Positions 1 through 6,731 are shown, counted from the stretch's first letter. The stretch: 8,337 nucleotides of DNA from JADGGV01 sp035715725 (GCA_035715725.1 DASTKT010000203.1:1-8337); one strand, 5' to 3'. Notes: generated by a model not told the origin, from the sequence alone. Made by a program: numbers and translations.

Positions 1-2154
1 GAAGACGGCGTTGCCGATGGCCGGCGCCACGCCGACGATCGGGCATTCCCCGGCGCCGGCCGAGGGCAGGTCCCGCCGGTCGAGCAGCACGGTGTCGAGC
101 GCGGGCACGTCGCCGAAGCGCGGCACGCGGTAGTGCGCGAGACGCGGGTTCAGGACGCGGCCGTCGGCGAAGTCGATCTGCTCGAAGAGCGCGCCGCCGA
201 GCCCCTGCACGAGCGCGCCCTCCACCTGGTTCTTCAGTCCGTCGGGGTTGACGATGGCGCCGCACTCGAACGCGGTGGCCAGGCGCACCACCCGAAGCGC
301 GCCGGTCTCGCGGTCCATCGCGACCTCGGCGCAGGTCGCCACGTAGCCGCCCTTCTCGGTCCCGCACGCCAGCCCGTGGCCGTGCCCCGGAGGCGGCTTC
401 TTCCCCCAGCCGAAGCGGGCGGCGGCCGCGTCGAGCACGGCTCGGAGGCGCGGGTCGCGGATGTTGCGGCGGCGGAACGCCAGCGGGTCCATCCCGGCGG
501 CGTGCGCCAGCTCGTCCATGGCGCTCTCGCGCGCGAAGTGGTTCGCCGTGGCCGCCAGCGCGCGGTACGAGCCCTGGCGCAGCGGCGAGCGCGACGGGTG
601 GTAGCGGATCGCCTGGTTCGGCACCTCGTACGGCGTGCGGAGCCCCGCCGGGCCGGAATTGTAGTTGTGGAACTCCCAGGCGCGGAGGGCGCCGTCCCGG
701 TCGGTGCCGGCGCGGACCTCGATCAGCGCCGCGGGCCGGAAGTACGCCCACGTGAACTCCTCCTCGCGCGTCCACACCACCTTCACCGGCGCGCCGGCCG
801 CCTTCGCCAGGCGGGCGGCTTCCAGCGCCGCATCCCCCGTATGCTTGCCGCCGTACCCCGATCCGGTGTCGGGCACGATCACGCGGACCCGCGGCTCCGG
901 GAGCCCGAACGCCCGCGCCAGCTCCGTGCGCACGCCGAACGGCCGTTGCGTCCCCGTCCAGACGGTGAGCTTGCCACCCTCCCACCGCGCCACCGCCGCC
1001 CGTGGCTCCAGCGGCACGTGCGCGATGTAGGCCGTGGTGTAGCGCGCCTCCAGCCGGTGCGCCGCCCCGCCCAGTCCCTGCTCGATGCTGCCGGCCTCGA
1101 ACGCCGAGCCGCGGCCCCCACCCTCGCCTCCCGCCGGCACGGACGCGTCTCCCGCGTTCCGCTTCAGGTAGTCGAAGATCTCCTTCGACGACGGCTGCGG
1201 CTCCGCGCGCCACTCCGCGCGGACCTGTGCCAGCGCCCGCGCCGCGGTCGGCGCGTCGGACGCCACGACGCCCACGAACGCCGGCAGCCCGTCCGGCCCC
1301 GCGCCATCCCGGACCACCCGCACGCCCGGGATCGACTCCGCCGCGGAGGTGTCCAGCCGCGTGAGCCGCGCGTCGAACGCGCTCGGCCGCAGGACCTTCC
1401 CGTGCAGCATCCCGGGAAGCGTCAGGTCGGGCGTGTACCGGTGGCGGCCCGTGACGATCTCCCGCGCGCCCACCTTCGGCACCGGCGTGCCGGACACCGT
1501 CCAGCCCGACGGCGGCGAGATCTCCACGTCCGGCGCGATCATCCGCACCAGCTCCTCCCCGCGCGTCAGCTCGCCGTAGGCGACGCGGCGCGCGCCGTCG
1601 CGCTCGAGCACCGCACCGTCGCGGGCCTCGAGGCCGCCGGCGTCCACGCCCCACCGCGAGGCCGCCAGCCGGAGCAGCTCGGCCCGCGCCGTCGCCGCCG
1701 CCCGCCGGAGCTGCGGGATCATCGTCGGCGTGCTGCGGCTGCCGAACGTGCCCATGTCGAACGGCGTCCGGGCCGTGTCCCCCATCACCATGGCCACCGA
1801 CTCGAACGGAACGCGCAGCTCGTCCGCGACCGCCTGCGCCAGCGACGTGCGCGCGCCCTGCCCGACCTCGACCTTCCCCGTGAAGACCGTGACCGCGCCG
1901 TCCGCCGCGATGTGCAGCCAGGCGCTCACGTCGTCGTCGGCGTCCAGGCTCGCGCCGAAGACGTGCGCCGGGTCCAGCTCGGCCGGGAGCGCGCGGGCGC
2001 CGCCGCCGACGCACAGCACGGCGATCCCGCCGCCCAGCGCCGAAAGGAAGTCCCGCCGCGAGACGTCGAAGCGGGTGGTCCCCGCCTCGCGCAGCTCGTG
2101 CCGGTCCGGAGCGAGCGCCTCGGCGACGCCGCCGTCGTTCGCTGGCGTGCTCAT
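1..2154 (-). CDS. Molybdopterin-binding large subunit of an IorB-type xanthine dehydrogenase-family hydroxylase (3' end cut off)
   Basis: Catalytic subunit of a periplasmic molybdenum hydroxylase. The family hydroxylates N-heterocycles or oxidises aldehydes using water as oxygen donor; the substrate here cannot be told. All 718 visible codons are open. A twin-arginine signal (SRRDFLSALGGG, residues 32-43) precedes a hydrophobic stretch, so export by Tat is expected. Family motifs seen: TGKVEVGQG (92-100), GSGYGGK (431-437), the RQGSYRA segment (526-532), VEGALVQGLGGALFE (644-658) and GAGECPI (700-706), whose Glu703 sits where the catalytic base lies. Many family members read GEPP there; here it is GECP. 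The reading frame is open at base 1; by usual family length only about 10-40 residues are missing. The ATG overlaps the small-subunit stop (ATGA) and has GGAGG (2162-2166) 7 bases upstream. IorB assignment rather than a CoxL/XdhB type rests on the Tat signal and the two-gene layout without an FAD subunit. Confidence 0.9.
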   Translation of the reverse strand, partial: MSTPANDGGVAEALAPDRHELREAGTTRFDVSRRDFLSALGGGIAVLCVGGGARALPAELDPAHVFGASLDADDDVSAWLHIAADGAVTVFTGKVEVGQGARTSLAQAVADELRVPFESVAMVMGDTARTPFDMGTFGSRSTPTMIPQLRRAAATARAELLRLAASRWGVDAGGLEARDGAVLERDGARRVAYGELTRGEELVRMIAPDVEISPPSGWTVSGTPVPKVGAREIVTGRHRYTPDLTLPGMLHGKVLRPSAFDARLTRLDTSAAESIPGVRVVRDGAGPDGLPAFVGVVASDAPTAARALAQVRAEWRAEPQPSSKEIFDYLKRNAGDASVPAGGEGGGRGSAFEAGSIEQGLGGAAHRLEARYTTAYIAHVPLEPRAAVARWEGGKLTVWTGTQRPFGVRTELARAFGLPEPRVRVIVPDTGSGYGGKHTGDAALEAARLAKAAGAPVKVVWTREEEFTWAYFRPAALIEVRAGTDRDGALRAWEFHNYNSGPAGLRTPYEVPNQAIRYHPSRSPLRQGSYRALAATANHFARESAMDELAHAAGMDPLAFRRRNIRDPRLRAVLDAAAARFGWGKKPPPGHGHGLACGTEKGGYVATCAEVAMDRETGALRVVRLATAFECGAIVNPDGLKNQVEGALVQGLGGALFEQIDFADGRVLNPRLAHYRVPRFGDVPALDTVLLDRRDLPSAGAGECPIVGVAPAIGNAVF

Positions 2155-2627
2155 CGTCCGCCCTCCGTCGAAAGAGTCGCGGCGCGCCGGATCGCGGCCA
2201 TGATCCGCGGATAGGTGCCGCACCGGCAGACGTTCCCCTCCATCGCCTGCCGGATCTCCGCCTCGCCCGGATGCGCCGTGCGCGCCAGCAGCGCCGCCGC
2301 GGACATGATCATCCCGGCCGTGCAGTAGCCGCACTGCATCGCGCCGGCGTCGAGGAACGCCTGCTGCACCGGATGCAGCGCCTCCTCGCGGGCCAGCCCC
2401 TCGATCGTGGTGATCTCGCGGCCGGCCACGCTCGAGACGGGCGTGATGCAGGAGCGCGTCGGCCGCCCGTCCACCAGCACGGTGCAGGCGCCGCACTGCC
2501 CTTCACCGCAGCCGAATTTCGTGCCCGTCAGGTCGAGGTCGTCGCGGAGCACGCCGAGGAGCGGACGCGCGGGATCGACGTCCAGGGTGTGAGGCTGCCC
2601 GTTGATGCGCAGGTCGAGGAAGGGCAT
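2151..2627 (-). CDS. Double-[2Fe-2S] small subunit of the IorA type
   Basis: Electron-transfer subunit of the molybdenum hydroxylase encoded just downstream. At 158 residues it has the usual family length. The N-terminal plant-type ferredoxin domain carries Cys40, 45, 48 and 60 (FGCGEGQCGACTVLVDG). The C-terminal helical domain carries Cys99, 102, 134 and 136 (MQCGYCTAGM and NVCRCGTY), so all eight cluster ligands are present. I chose the ATG at 2627 because AGGA (2636-2639) lies 8 bases before it; a GTG at 2645 in the same frame has no ribosome-binding site and would add six untypical residues. The stop overlaps the large-subunit start by four bases, implying translational coupling and fixed stoichiometry. 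It has no signal peptide of its own, so it is probably co-exported bound to the Tat-carrying large subunit, as is known for this enzyme type. Confidence 0.93.
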   Translation of the reverse strand: MPFLDLRINGQPHTLDVDPARPLLGVLRDDLDLTGTKFGCGEGQCGACTVLVDGRPTRSCITPVSSVAGREITTIEGLAREEALHPVQQAFLDAGAMQCGYCTAGMIMSAAALLARTAHPGEAEIRQAMEGNVCRCGTYPRIMAAIRRAATLSTEGGR

Positions 2628-2765
2628 GGCGGCCGTCCTGGTCACGCGGGCGGAGCGAGGGTGTCACGTACACACTGAGGGCGACGGGGACCGCACGCAA
2701 CCCGGGAAGCCGGCGAGCGGCGGGGGCCGGGAGGCCCCGTCGCGCGATGGGCGAGGATGCCATTC

Positions 2766-2794
2766 TTGATGCCGCGACCCACGCCGTTTAGCGT
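2766..2794 (+). promoter_or_regulatory. Candidate sigma-70-type promoter for the HEAT/cyclophilin gene
   Basis: TTGATG (2766-2771) is followed after 17 bases by TAGCGT (2789-2794), which would place the transcript start near 2801, about 28 bases before the chosen GTG. This supports the start at 2829 over an upstream ATG at 2757, which would lie before the promoter. The -10 resembles the TAACGT of the cytochrome promoter in the same window. No activity data exist here. Confidence 0.45.
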
Positions 2795-2816
2795 TGGGGC
2801 TCCTCTTCCCCGCCCT

Positions 2817-2820
2817 GGAG
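2817..2820 (+). promoter_or_regulatory. Ribosome-binding site GGAG that decides the start of the HEAT/cyclophilin gene
   Basis: GGAG lies 8 bases before GTG at 2829. No comparable site precedes the in-frame ATGs at 2757 or 2964, so the GTG is preferred. Confidence 0.6.
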
Positions 2821-2828
2821 TCCTCCTC

Positions 2829-5081
2829 GTGCCCCGGACTACGGCTCTCCAGCTCGGCTGCTGGCTCGCGGCGATCCGCATCGCGGCGCCGGCCACGCTC
2901 GCTCCGCGGCCACCCGTGGCGCCCGGCGCGGACTCGCCGCACGGCCACGCGAGCGTCGCGGTCATGCAGGCCGGCGGGCTCCCCGCGCTTGCAGCCCCGC
3001 GATGCCCCGGGCAGACGGCGCCGGGCCACGGCTGCCGGATCGGACGCCCGGAGAGCGCCGGGGATGACAGCCTGCTCCACGCGATCCGCGACGCCGAGGA
3101 TGCGCGCGCCGCATCGCCCCGTCAGCTCGAAACGCTGCGCGCCGGCCTCCGCGCGCGCTCGCCCGAGGTGCGCCGCACCGCTGTCCGCGCCCTCGGCCGG
3201 CTGCGGCGTGCGGCGCTCGTTCCGGAGATCGCATCCGCGCTCGGCGATGCCTCCGCCCCGGCGCGCGCCGCGGCGGCGACGGCGCTCCTCGACGCGTCGC
3301 AGCCGGACGGCGCCCCCGCCGCGCGCGCCGCGCTCCTCGCGCGCCTGGCCACGGAGCGCGATCCCGGCGTCGTCGGCGCGCTCGCCGAGGCGCTCGGCTG
3401 GACGCCCCAGGGGGACAGCTCGCACGTGCGCGCGACCGCCGAGGCGCTCGTCGCGCGCTCGCGCACGCCGGCGGGCGGCGACGCGCCGGCCGTCGTGCTC
3501 CACGGCGTCGCCCACGGGCTGTTCGGCCTCGCGCGGCAGCCGGTCGCGCGGCGGGCCATGCCGCCAGCCGCGGTCGAGCGCCTCGCTCAGCTCGTCACGT
3601 ACCGCCGGGAGGCGCGCGGCCCGCGCGAGGACGTCGAGATCCGCGAGCTGGCCGCGCTGGCGATCGTCTCGGGCGAGCACGCGTCGGAGCGAGCGCTGAT
3701 GTCGGTGCTCGCCGATCCCGACTGGTCGGTGCGCGCGGCGGCGCAGCGCGCAGTGCTCCTCGGAACGCTCACCGACAGCGCCGCCGCGGACCGCGTCGGC
3801 CGCCGCGCCATGGCCGACTCCGCGTGGCAGGTGCGCACGCTCGCCCTGACGGCCTACGCACGGCGATCCGGGACGCGTCACGGTTGCGCGCCGTTCCTGG
3901 CCGCGGCCGCCGCGCCCGTGCCCCCGGTGAGCACCGCCGCGGTCGACGCGCTCGCCGCGCCGTGCGAGCCCGGCTCGCCCGCGCTCGCGCTCCTCGACAG
4001 CCTGGCCGGCATGCCCGGGACGCTGCCGGGGGAGGAGCCGGACCTCATCGGCACCGCCTGGCACCTCCCCGCGCATGCGCTCGTGTCGCTCGCCGCGGTC
4101 GACCCGGAACGCGCGCGACGCCGGATCCCGCGCTTCGCGGCGAACCCCGACTCCTTCGTGCGCGACTACGCCGCGCGTGCCGCGGCGATCGCGCGCGATA
4201 CCGCCACGCTGCGCCGGCTCGCGGACGATCCGCACCCCAACGTGCGCACCCCCGCGGTCGCCGGCCTCTCCGCGCTGCTCGGCCACGCCGCGGACGACCT
4301 CTACATCGCCGCGCTCCGCGCCGACGACAGCCAGCTCCTGCAGACCGCCGCGAAGGCGCTGGAAAAGAGCCCCGACCCGCGCACCCTTCCCGCGCTTCTG
4401 GCGGCGCTCGACCGCGTGAGCGCGGACCGGAGCGAGACGTGGCGCGAGGCGCGCGTGGCGCTGCTCGAGCGCATCCGCGAGCTGGGCGACTCCGCGTCCG
4501 CCGTCCGCCTCCGCCCGTACCTCGCGGACTTCGACACGCTCGTCGCGGCGCGCGCCGCGGACGCCATCGGCGCCTGGACCGGGACGCGCCCGACGCCCCG
4601 GCCCGTGCCCCGTCCCCGCGTTCCCGTACCGACGGAGCACGAGCTCGCGGCGCTCGCCCGCGCGCGCCTCGTGCTCGAGATGGGGTACGGATGGCGCGTC
4701 GTCATCCGCCTCTTTCCCTACGACGCGCCCACGAACGCCGCGCGCGTGGCCTTCCTGGCGCGCGCGGGGGCCTACAACGGCCTCACGTTCCACCGCGCGG
4801 TGCTCGGGCGCTTCGTCCAGGGCGGGAGCCCCGCCGCCAACGAGTACTCGGGGTGGGGTCGCTACTCCCGCGACGAGTTCGCGCGCCCGCACCGCCGCGG
4901 GGCCGTGAGCATGTCGACCCGCGGCTACGACACCGCCGACGGCCAGATCGTCCTCCACATCGCCGACAACTTCGAGTACGACCACCGCTACACCGTGATC
5001 GGCGAGATCGTCTCCGGGCTGGACGACGTGGAGCGGATGCAGGAAGGCGCCCGCATCCTCCGGGCGACGGTGCGACCGTGA
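2829..5081 (+). CDS. HEAT-repeat protein with C-terminal cyclophilin-type peptidyl-prolyl isomerase domain
   Basis: With the GTG start this is a 750-residue two-part protein. Residues about 95-585 are Ala/Arg/Leu-rich helical repeats of HEAT type; clear units include DPDWSVRAAA (from 296), DPHPNVRTPAVAGL (from about 467) and DSQLLQTAAKAL (from about 500). A Pro/Arg linker (about 586-602) leads to a cyclophilin domain (about 605-748) with FHR (654-656), FVQGGSPAANEY (from 662), GAVSMS and YTVIGEIVSGLDDVERM. The expected role is cis/trans isomerisation of X-Pro bonds, with the helical repeats as a client or partner platform. His655, Arg656 and Gln664 match the catalytic core, but pocket aromatics look altered (see findings). 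The N-terminus has a modest hydrophobic stretch interrupted by Arg, so periplasmic export is possible but not clear. The gene stands alone: divergent from the hydroxylase operon and convergent with the cytochrome gene. Confidence 0.88.
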   Translation: MPRTTALQLGCWLAAIRIAAPATLAPRPPVAPGADSPHGHASVAVMQAGGLPALAAPRCPGQTAPGHGCRIGRPESAGDDSLLHAIRDAEDARAASPRQLETLRAGLRARSPEVRRTAVRALGRLRRAALVPEIASALGDASAPARAAAATALLDASQPDGAPAARAALLARLATERDPGVVGALAEALGWTPQGDSSHVRATAEALVARSRTPAGGDAPAVVLHGVAHGLFGLARQPVARRAMPPAAVERLAQLVTYRREARGPREDVEIRELAALAIVSGEHASERALMSVLADPDWSVRAAAQRAVLLGTLTDSAAADRVGRRAMADSAWQVRTLALTAYARRSGTRHGCAPFLAAAAAPVPPVSTAAVDALAAPCEPGSPALALLDSLAGMPGTLPGEEPDLIGTAWHLPAHALVSLAAVDPERARRRIPRFAANPDSFVRDYAARAAAIARDTATLRRLADDPHPNVRTPAVAGLSALLGHAADDLYIAALRADDSQLLQTAAKALEKSPDPRTLPALLAALDRVSADRSETWREARVALLERIRELGDSASAVRLRPYLADFDTLVAARAADAIGAWTGTRPTPRPVPRPRVPVPTEHELAALARARLVLEMGYGWRVVIRLFPYDAPTNAARVAFLARAGAYNGLTFHRAVLGRFVQGGSPAANEYSGWGRYSRDEFARPHRRGAVSMSTRGYDTADGQIVLHIADNFEYDHRYTVIGEIVSGLDDVERMQEGARILRATVRP

Positions 5082-5120
5082 GGGACGGCTCCGGCGACTC
5101 GAGGACCGCAAGATCGACCA

Positions 5121-5182
5121 GTGGGCGCTCGCGTCCCCGCCGGCGCCTGGGCGCTCCTCCAGGCGCCGGCCGGAGCGCCCAC
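5121..5182. terminator. Two-tier hairpin in the tail-to-tail gap, probable bidirectional terminator
   Basis: An inner perfect 12-bp stem pairs GCCGGCGCCTGG (5139-5150) with CCAGGCGCCGGC (5159-5170) around the 8-base loop GCGCTCCT. An outer perfect 10-bp stem pairs GTGGGCGCTC (5121-5130) with GAGCGCCCAC (5173-5182). The two are separated by 8 unpaired bases on the left and 2 on the right. The element lies between the stops of two convergent genes (5081 and 5205). Neither side has a T-tract, so it is not a classical intrinsic terminator; it may block read-through by structure or protect the 3' ends. Confidence 0.6.
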
Positions 5183-5204
5183 CACTTCGACGGGCCGGGC
5201 GCCC

Positions 5205-6419
5205 CTACAGCGTCCGCAGGTACGCGACCAGGTCCGCCCGCTCCGCCACGTTCAGCCCCAGCCCCTTGAACGCGTCGTAGCGCGCCACCACGTCCGCCAG
5301 CGTCGCCGCGCTCCCGTCGTGGAAGTACGGGCCGTGATGGATCAGGCCGCGCAGCGGTGTCGTCCGGTACAGCTTCGTCGCGCTCCGGTCGGCCCACGTC
5401 GCCTCCACCGGCACCTCCGCCGGCGCGTGCAGCCGCGGCGCGTCCGTGAACGTCGGCGGGACGTGGCACTCCGCGCACCCCGCCTTCCCCTCGAACAGCG
5501 CCCGCCCCCGCTCCGACGCCGCCGACGCGGGATCGCCCGCCGGCGCCGCCAGGCTGAGCTGGTACTCCCGCAGCGCCGGCAGCTTCGGCTGCACCAGGTC
5601 CGGACCGTCCGGCGTCACGTGGATCCCCAGCCGCGGATCCGAGAACGTCCCCTGCCCGTGCATCTGCGTCACCGCCACGTACGCGTTCCAGTACGACACC
5701 GGTCCCTCCCCCGTGTACGTCTCCAGCGCGACGTCGGCCAGCCCGTACGCCGGCGGAATCTCGGTCGGCCCGTCCATCCGCCCGTCCAGGTTCACCCGCG
5801 CATCGTAGCGCCCCCGACCCCACGACAGCAGATAGTCCTTGAACGCCCCCGCCGCGATCGCCGGCGACGCCGCCACGATCCCGCCCACGTTCAGGTCGCG
5901 GTTCGGCCAGCCGTCCAGCCGGTGCCCCACCCCCGGCACCGCCGCATCGTCCACCGTCGAGTGGCACAGCGCGCACGTGATCCCCAGCCTCGTGATCCGG
6001 TCCCCCTCCACCCGCGCCTTCACCCCCACCACCGCGTCCAGCGACAGCAGCGCCCGCGTCGTCGCCGGCGAGTTCAGGTCCACGCTCCCCAGGATCCCCG
6101 GCGGGAGCGCGTCCAGGTCCACCTTCAGCCCCAGCCCCAGCGCCTGCACCGGCGTCAGCGTGTTCACCACCTCGTTCAGCCGCAGCGCCCCCGTCCAGAA
6201 CGCCGCGTCGCCGAAGTCGTCGTGCCGGAAGATCTCCTTCCCCCGCGCCACCAGCTCCGGGTTCAGCGGCGCCCGCATCGTCCCCGACCCCTGGTTGAAC
6301 CGCGGCACCCCGCCCGGCGCCGTCACCCGCCCGTCGTCCTGGCACCCCACCACCGTCACCACCAGCGCCAGCACGCCCAACAGCACAGCGCCTCGCGATG
6401 CTCCCTTCGCCTTCCGCAT
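5205..6419 (-). CDS. Di-haem c-type cytochrome lipoprotein
   Basis: A 404-residue exported cytochrome. Residues 1-26 form a lipoprotein signal with a hydrophobic core and a VVGC lipobox, so Cys26 would be lipidated and the protein tethered to a membrane outside the cytoplasm. Two covalent haem sites are present: CALCH (149-153) and CAECH (315-319). The C-terminal part, TTPLRGLIHHGPYFHDGSAATLADVV (353-378 region), is the block seen in di-haem cytochrome c peroxidase/MauG-like proteins. The rest, including GHRLDGWPNRDLNVGG and YWNAYVAVTQMHGQG, belongs to a conserved but functionally undefined cytochrome family. Peroxidase activity is therefore possible but unproven; a simple electron carrier is the alternative. 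The ATG at 6419 is chosen because AGGAGG (6425-6430) precedes it and it places the signal peptide correctly; an in-frame ATG at 6449 only adds ten residues. A strong promoter lies about 115 bases upstream. Confidence 0.88.
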   Translation of the reverse strand: MRKAKGASRGAVLLGVLALVVTVVGCQDDGRVTAPGGVPRFNQGSGTMRAPLNPELVARGKEIFRHDDFGDAAFWTGALRLNEVVNTLTPVQALGLGLKVDLDALPPGILGSVDLNSPATTRALLSLDAVVGVKARVEGDRITRLGITCALCHSTVDDAAVPGVGHRLDGWPNRDLNVGGIVAASPAIAAGAFKDYLLSWGRGRYDARVNLDGRMDGPTEIPPAYGLADVALETYTGEGPVSYWNAYVAVTQMHGQGTFSDPRLGIHVTPDGPDLVQPKLPALREYQLSLAAPAGDPASAASERGRALFEGKAGCAECHVPPTFTDAPRLHAPAEVPVEATWADRSATKLYRTTPLRGLIHHGPYFHDGSAATLADVVARYDAFKGLGLNVAERADLVAYLRTL

Positions 6420-6424
6420 GGCCA

Positions 6425-6432
6425 CCTCCTCC
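6425..6432 (-). promoter_or_regulatory. Strong Shine-Dalgarno site for the di-haem cytochrome gene
   Basis: Read on the minus strand the bases are GGAGGAGG, with AGGAGG ending 5 bases before the ATG at 6419. It is the strongest ribosome-binding site in the window and settles the start codon. Confidence 0.8.
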
Positions 6433-6542
6433 GGGGAAATCCGACGCACGACCGCCGCCCGGCCCGGAGTCCGCTCCGGCGCCGGGCCCGCGGCCCGGGC
6501 CCGACCGCACCCGGCCGGGCCTGGCCTTCTCGGCCGCCCCGC

Positions 6543-6572
6543 ACGTTACGCCCCATCTCACCAATATGTCAA
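6543..6572 (-). promoter_or_regulatory. Near-consensus sigma-70 promoter for the di-haem cytochrome gene
   Basis: On the minus strand a perfect -35 box TTGACA (6572-6567) is followed after 18 bases by TAACGT (6548-6543). The AT-rich bases just upstream of the -35 (about 6573-6592) resemble an UP element. Transcription would start near 6536, leaving a leader of about 115 bases before the ATG at 6419. A 6-bp inverted repeat, CCAATA (6561-6566) with TATTGG (6587-6592), brackets the -35 box and could be a regulator site. Confidence 0.7.
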
Positions 6573-6674
6573 TGAATTTGTGTGCTTATTGGGCGAACGG
6601 ACACGACACACCCGCGAGAGCGGCCGCCGGACGACCGCGATCGGCGGGTCTCGCTCGCCGCGCACGGCTCGCTG

Positions 6675-6716
6675 GCCGGCGCGAGGACGCGCGCGGCGCG
6701 GCTGGCTCGCGCCGGC
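6675..6716. repeat. Perfect 11-bp inverted repeat next to the candidate promoter of the rightward gene
   Basis: GCCGGCGCGAG (6675-6685) and CTCGCGCCGGC (6706-6716) are exact reverse complements separated by 20 bases. The right arm overlaps the place where the -35 of the rightward gene would lie. It may be an operator, a hairpin that insulates the two divergent units, or a by-product of extreme GC content. Confidence 0.5.
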
Positions 6717-6731
6717 GCCGGTCCCTACCTT
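6702..6731 (+). promoter_or_regulatory. Weak candidate promoter for the saccharopine dehydrogenase-like gene
   Basis: TACCTT (6726-6731) looks like a -10 box; the partner CTGGCT (6702-6707) at an 18-base spacing is a poor -35. The transcript would carry a leader of roughly 125 bases before the ATG at 6863. No better pair is visible between 6600 and 6862. Confidence 0.25.

Larger units (their letters stand above)
2628..2828. other. Divergent intergenic region between hydroxylase operon and HEAT/cyclophilin gene
   Basis: This 201-base gap separates two divergently transcribed units. On the plus strand it holds a candidate promoter (2766-2794) and a ribosome-binding site (2817-2820). On the minus strand I could not find a convincing -35/-10 pair for the hydroxylase operon; TTGCGT at 2700-2695 has only a poor partner. 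Two small symmetric elements are visible: GTGT-N5-ACAC at 2661-2673, which could be an operator half-site pair, and a 6-bp hairpin GGGGCC-GGGA-GGCCCC at 2723-2738. Both are short enough to occur by chance in DNA of this composition. Confidence 0.6.

Noticed and set aside
133..2214. A 693-codon open frame on the plus strand opposite the hydroxylase operon
   Set aside because: Its product is Arg/Ala/Pro/His-rich low-complexity sequence without any motif, whereas the minus strand carries full family motifs. Long antisense frames are expected at this GC content.
2661..2673. GTGT-N5-ACAC as an operator for the hydroxylase operon
   Set aside because: Four-base arms are too short to claim and no promoter could be placed relative to it; it is kept only as a remark in the intergenic entry.
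2757..2828. ATG start at 2757 for the HEAT/cyclophilin protein
   Set aside because: It has no ribosome-binding site, lies upstream of the likely promoter and adds 24 unpromising residues; GTG at 2829 has GGAG at ideal spacing. The choice is not certain.
2664..5111. An 815-codon open frame on the minus strand opposite the HEAT/cyclophilin gene
   Set aside because: The composition is Arg/Gly/Ala/Glu-rich without recognisable domains and the frame mirrors the codon structure of the plus-strand gene, which has clear cyclophilin motifs.
4783..6564. A 593-codon minus-strand frame spanning the hairpin and overlapping the cytochrome gene in another frame
   Set aside because: It is Gly/Ala/Arg-rich, runs through the cytochrome promoter and the intergenic hairpin, and has no domain; the cytochrome frame has two CxxCH sites and a lipobox.
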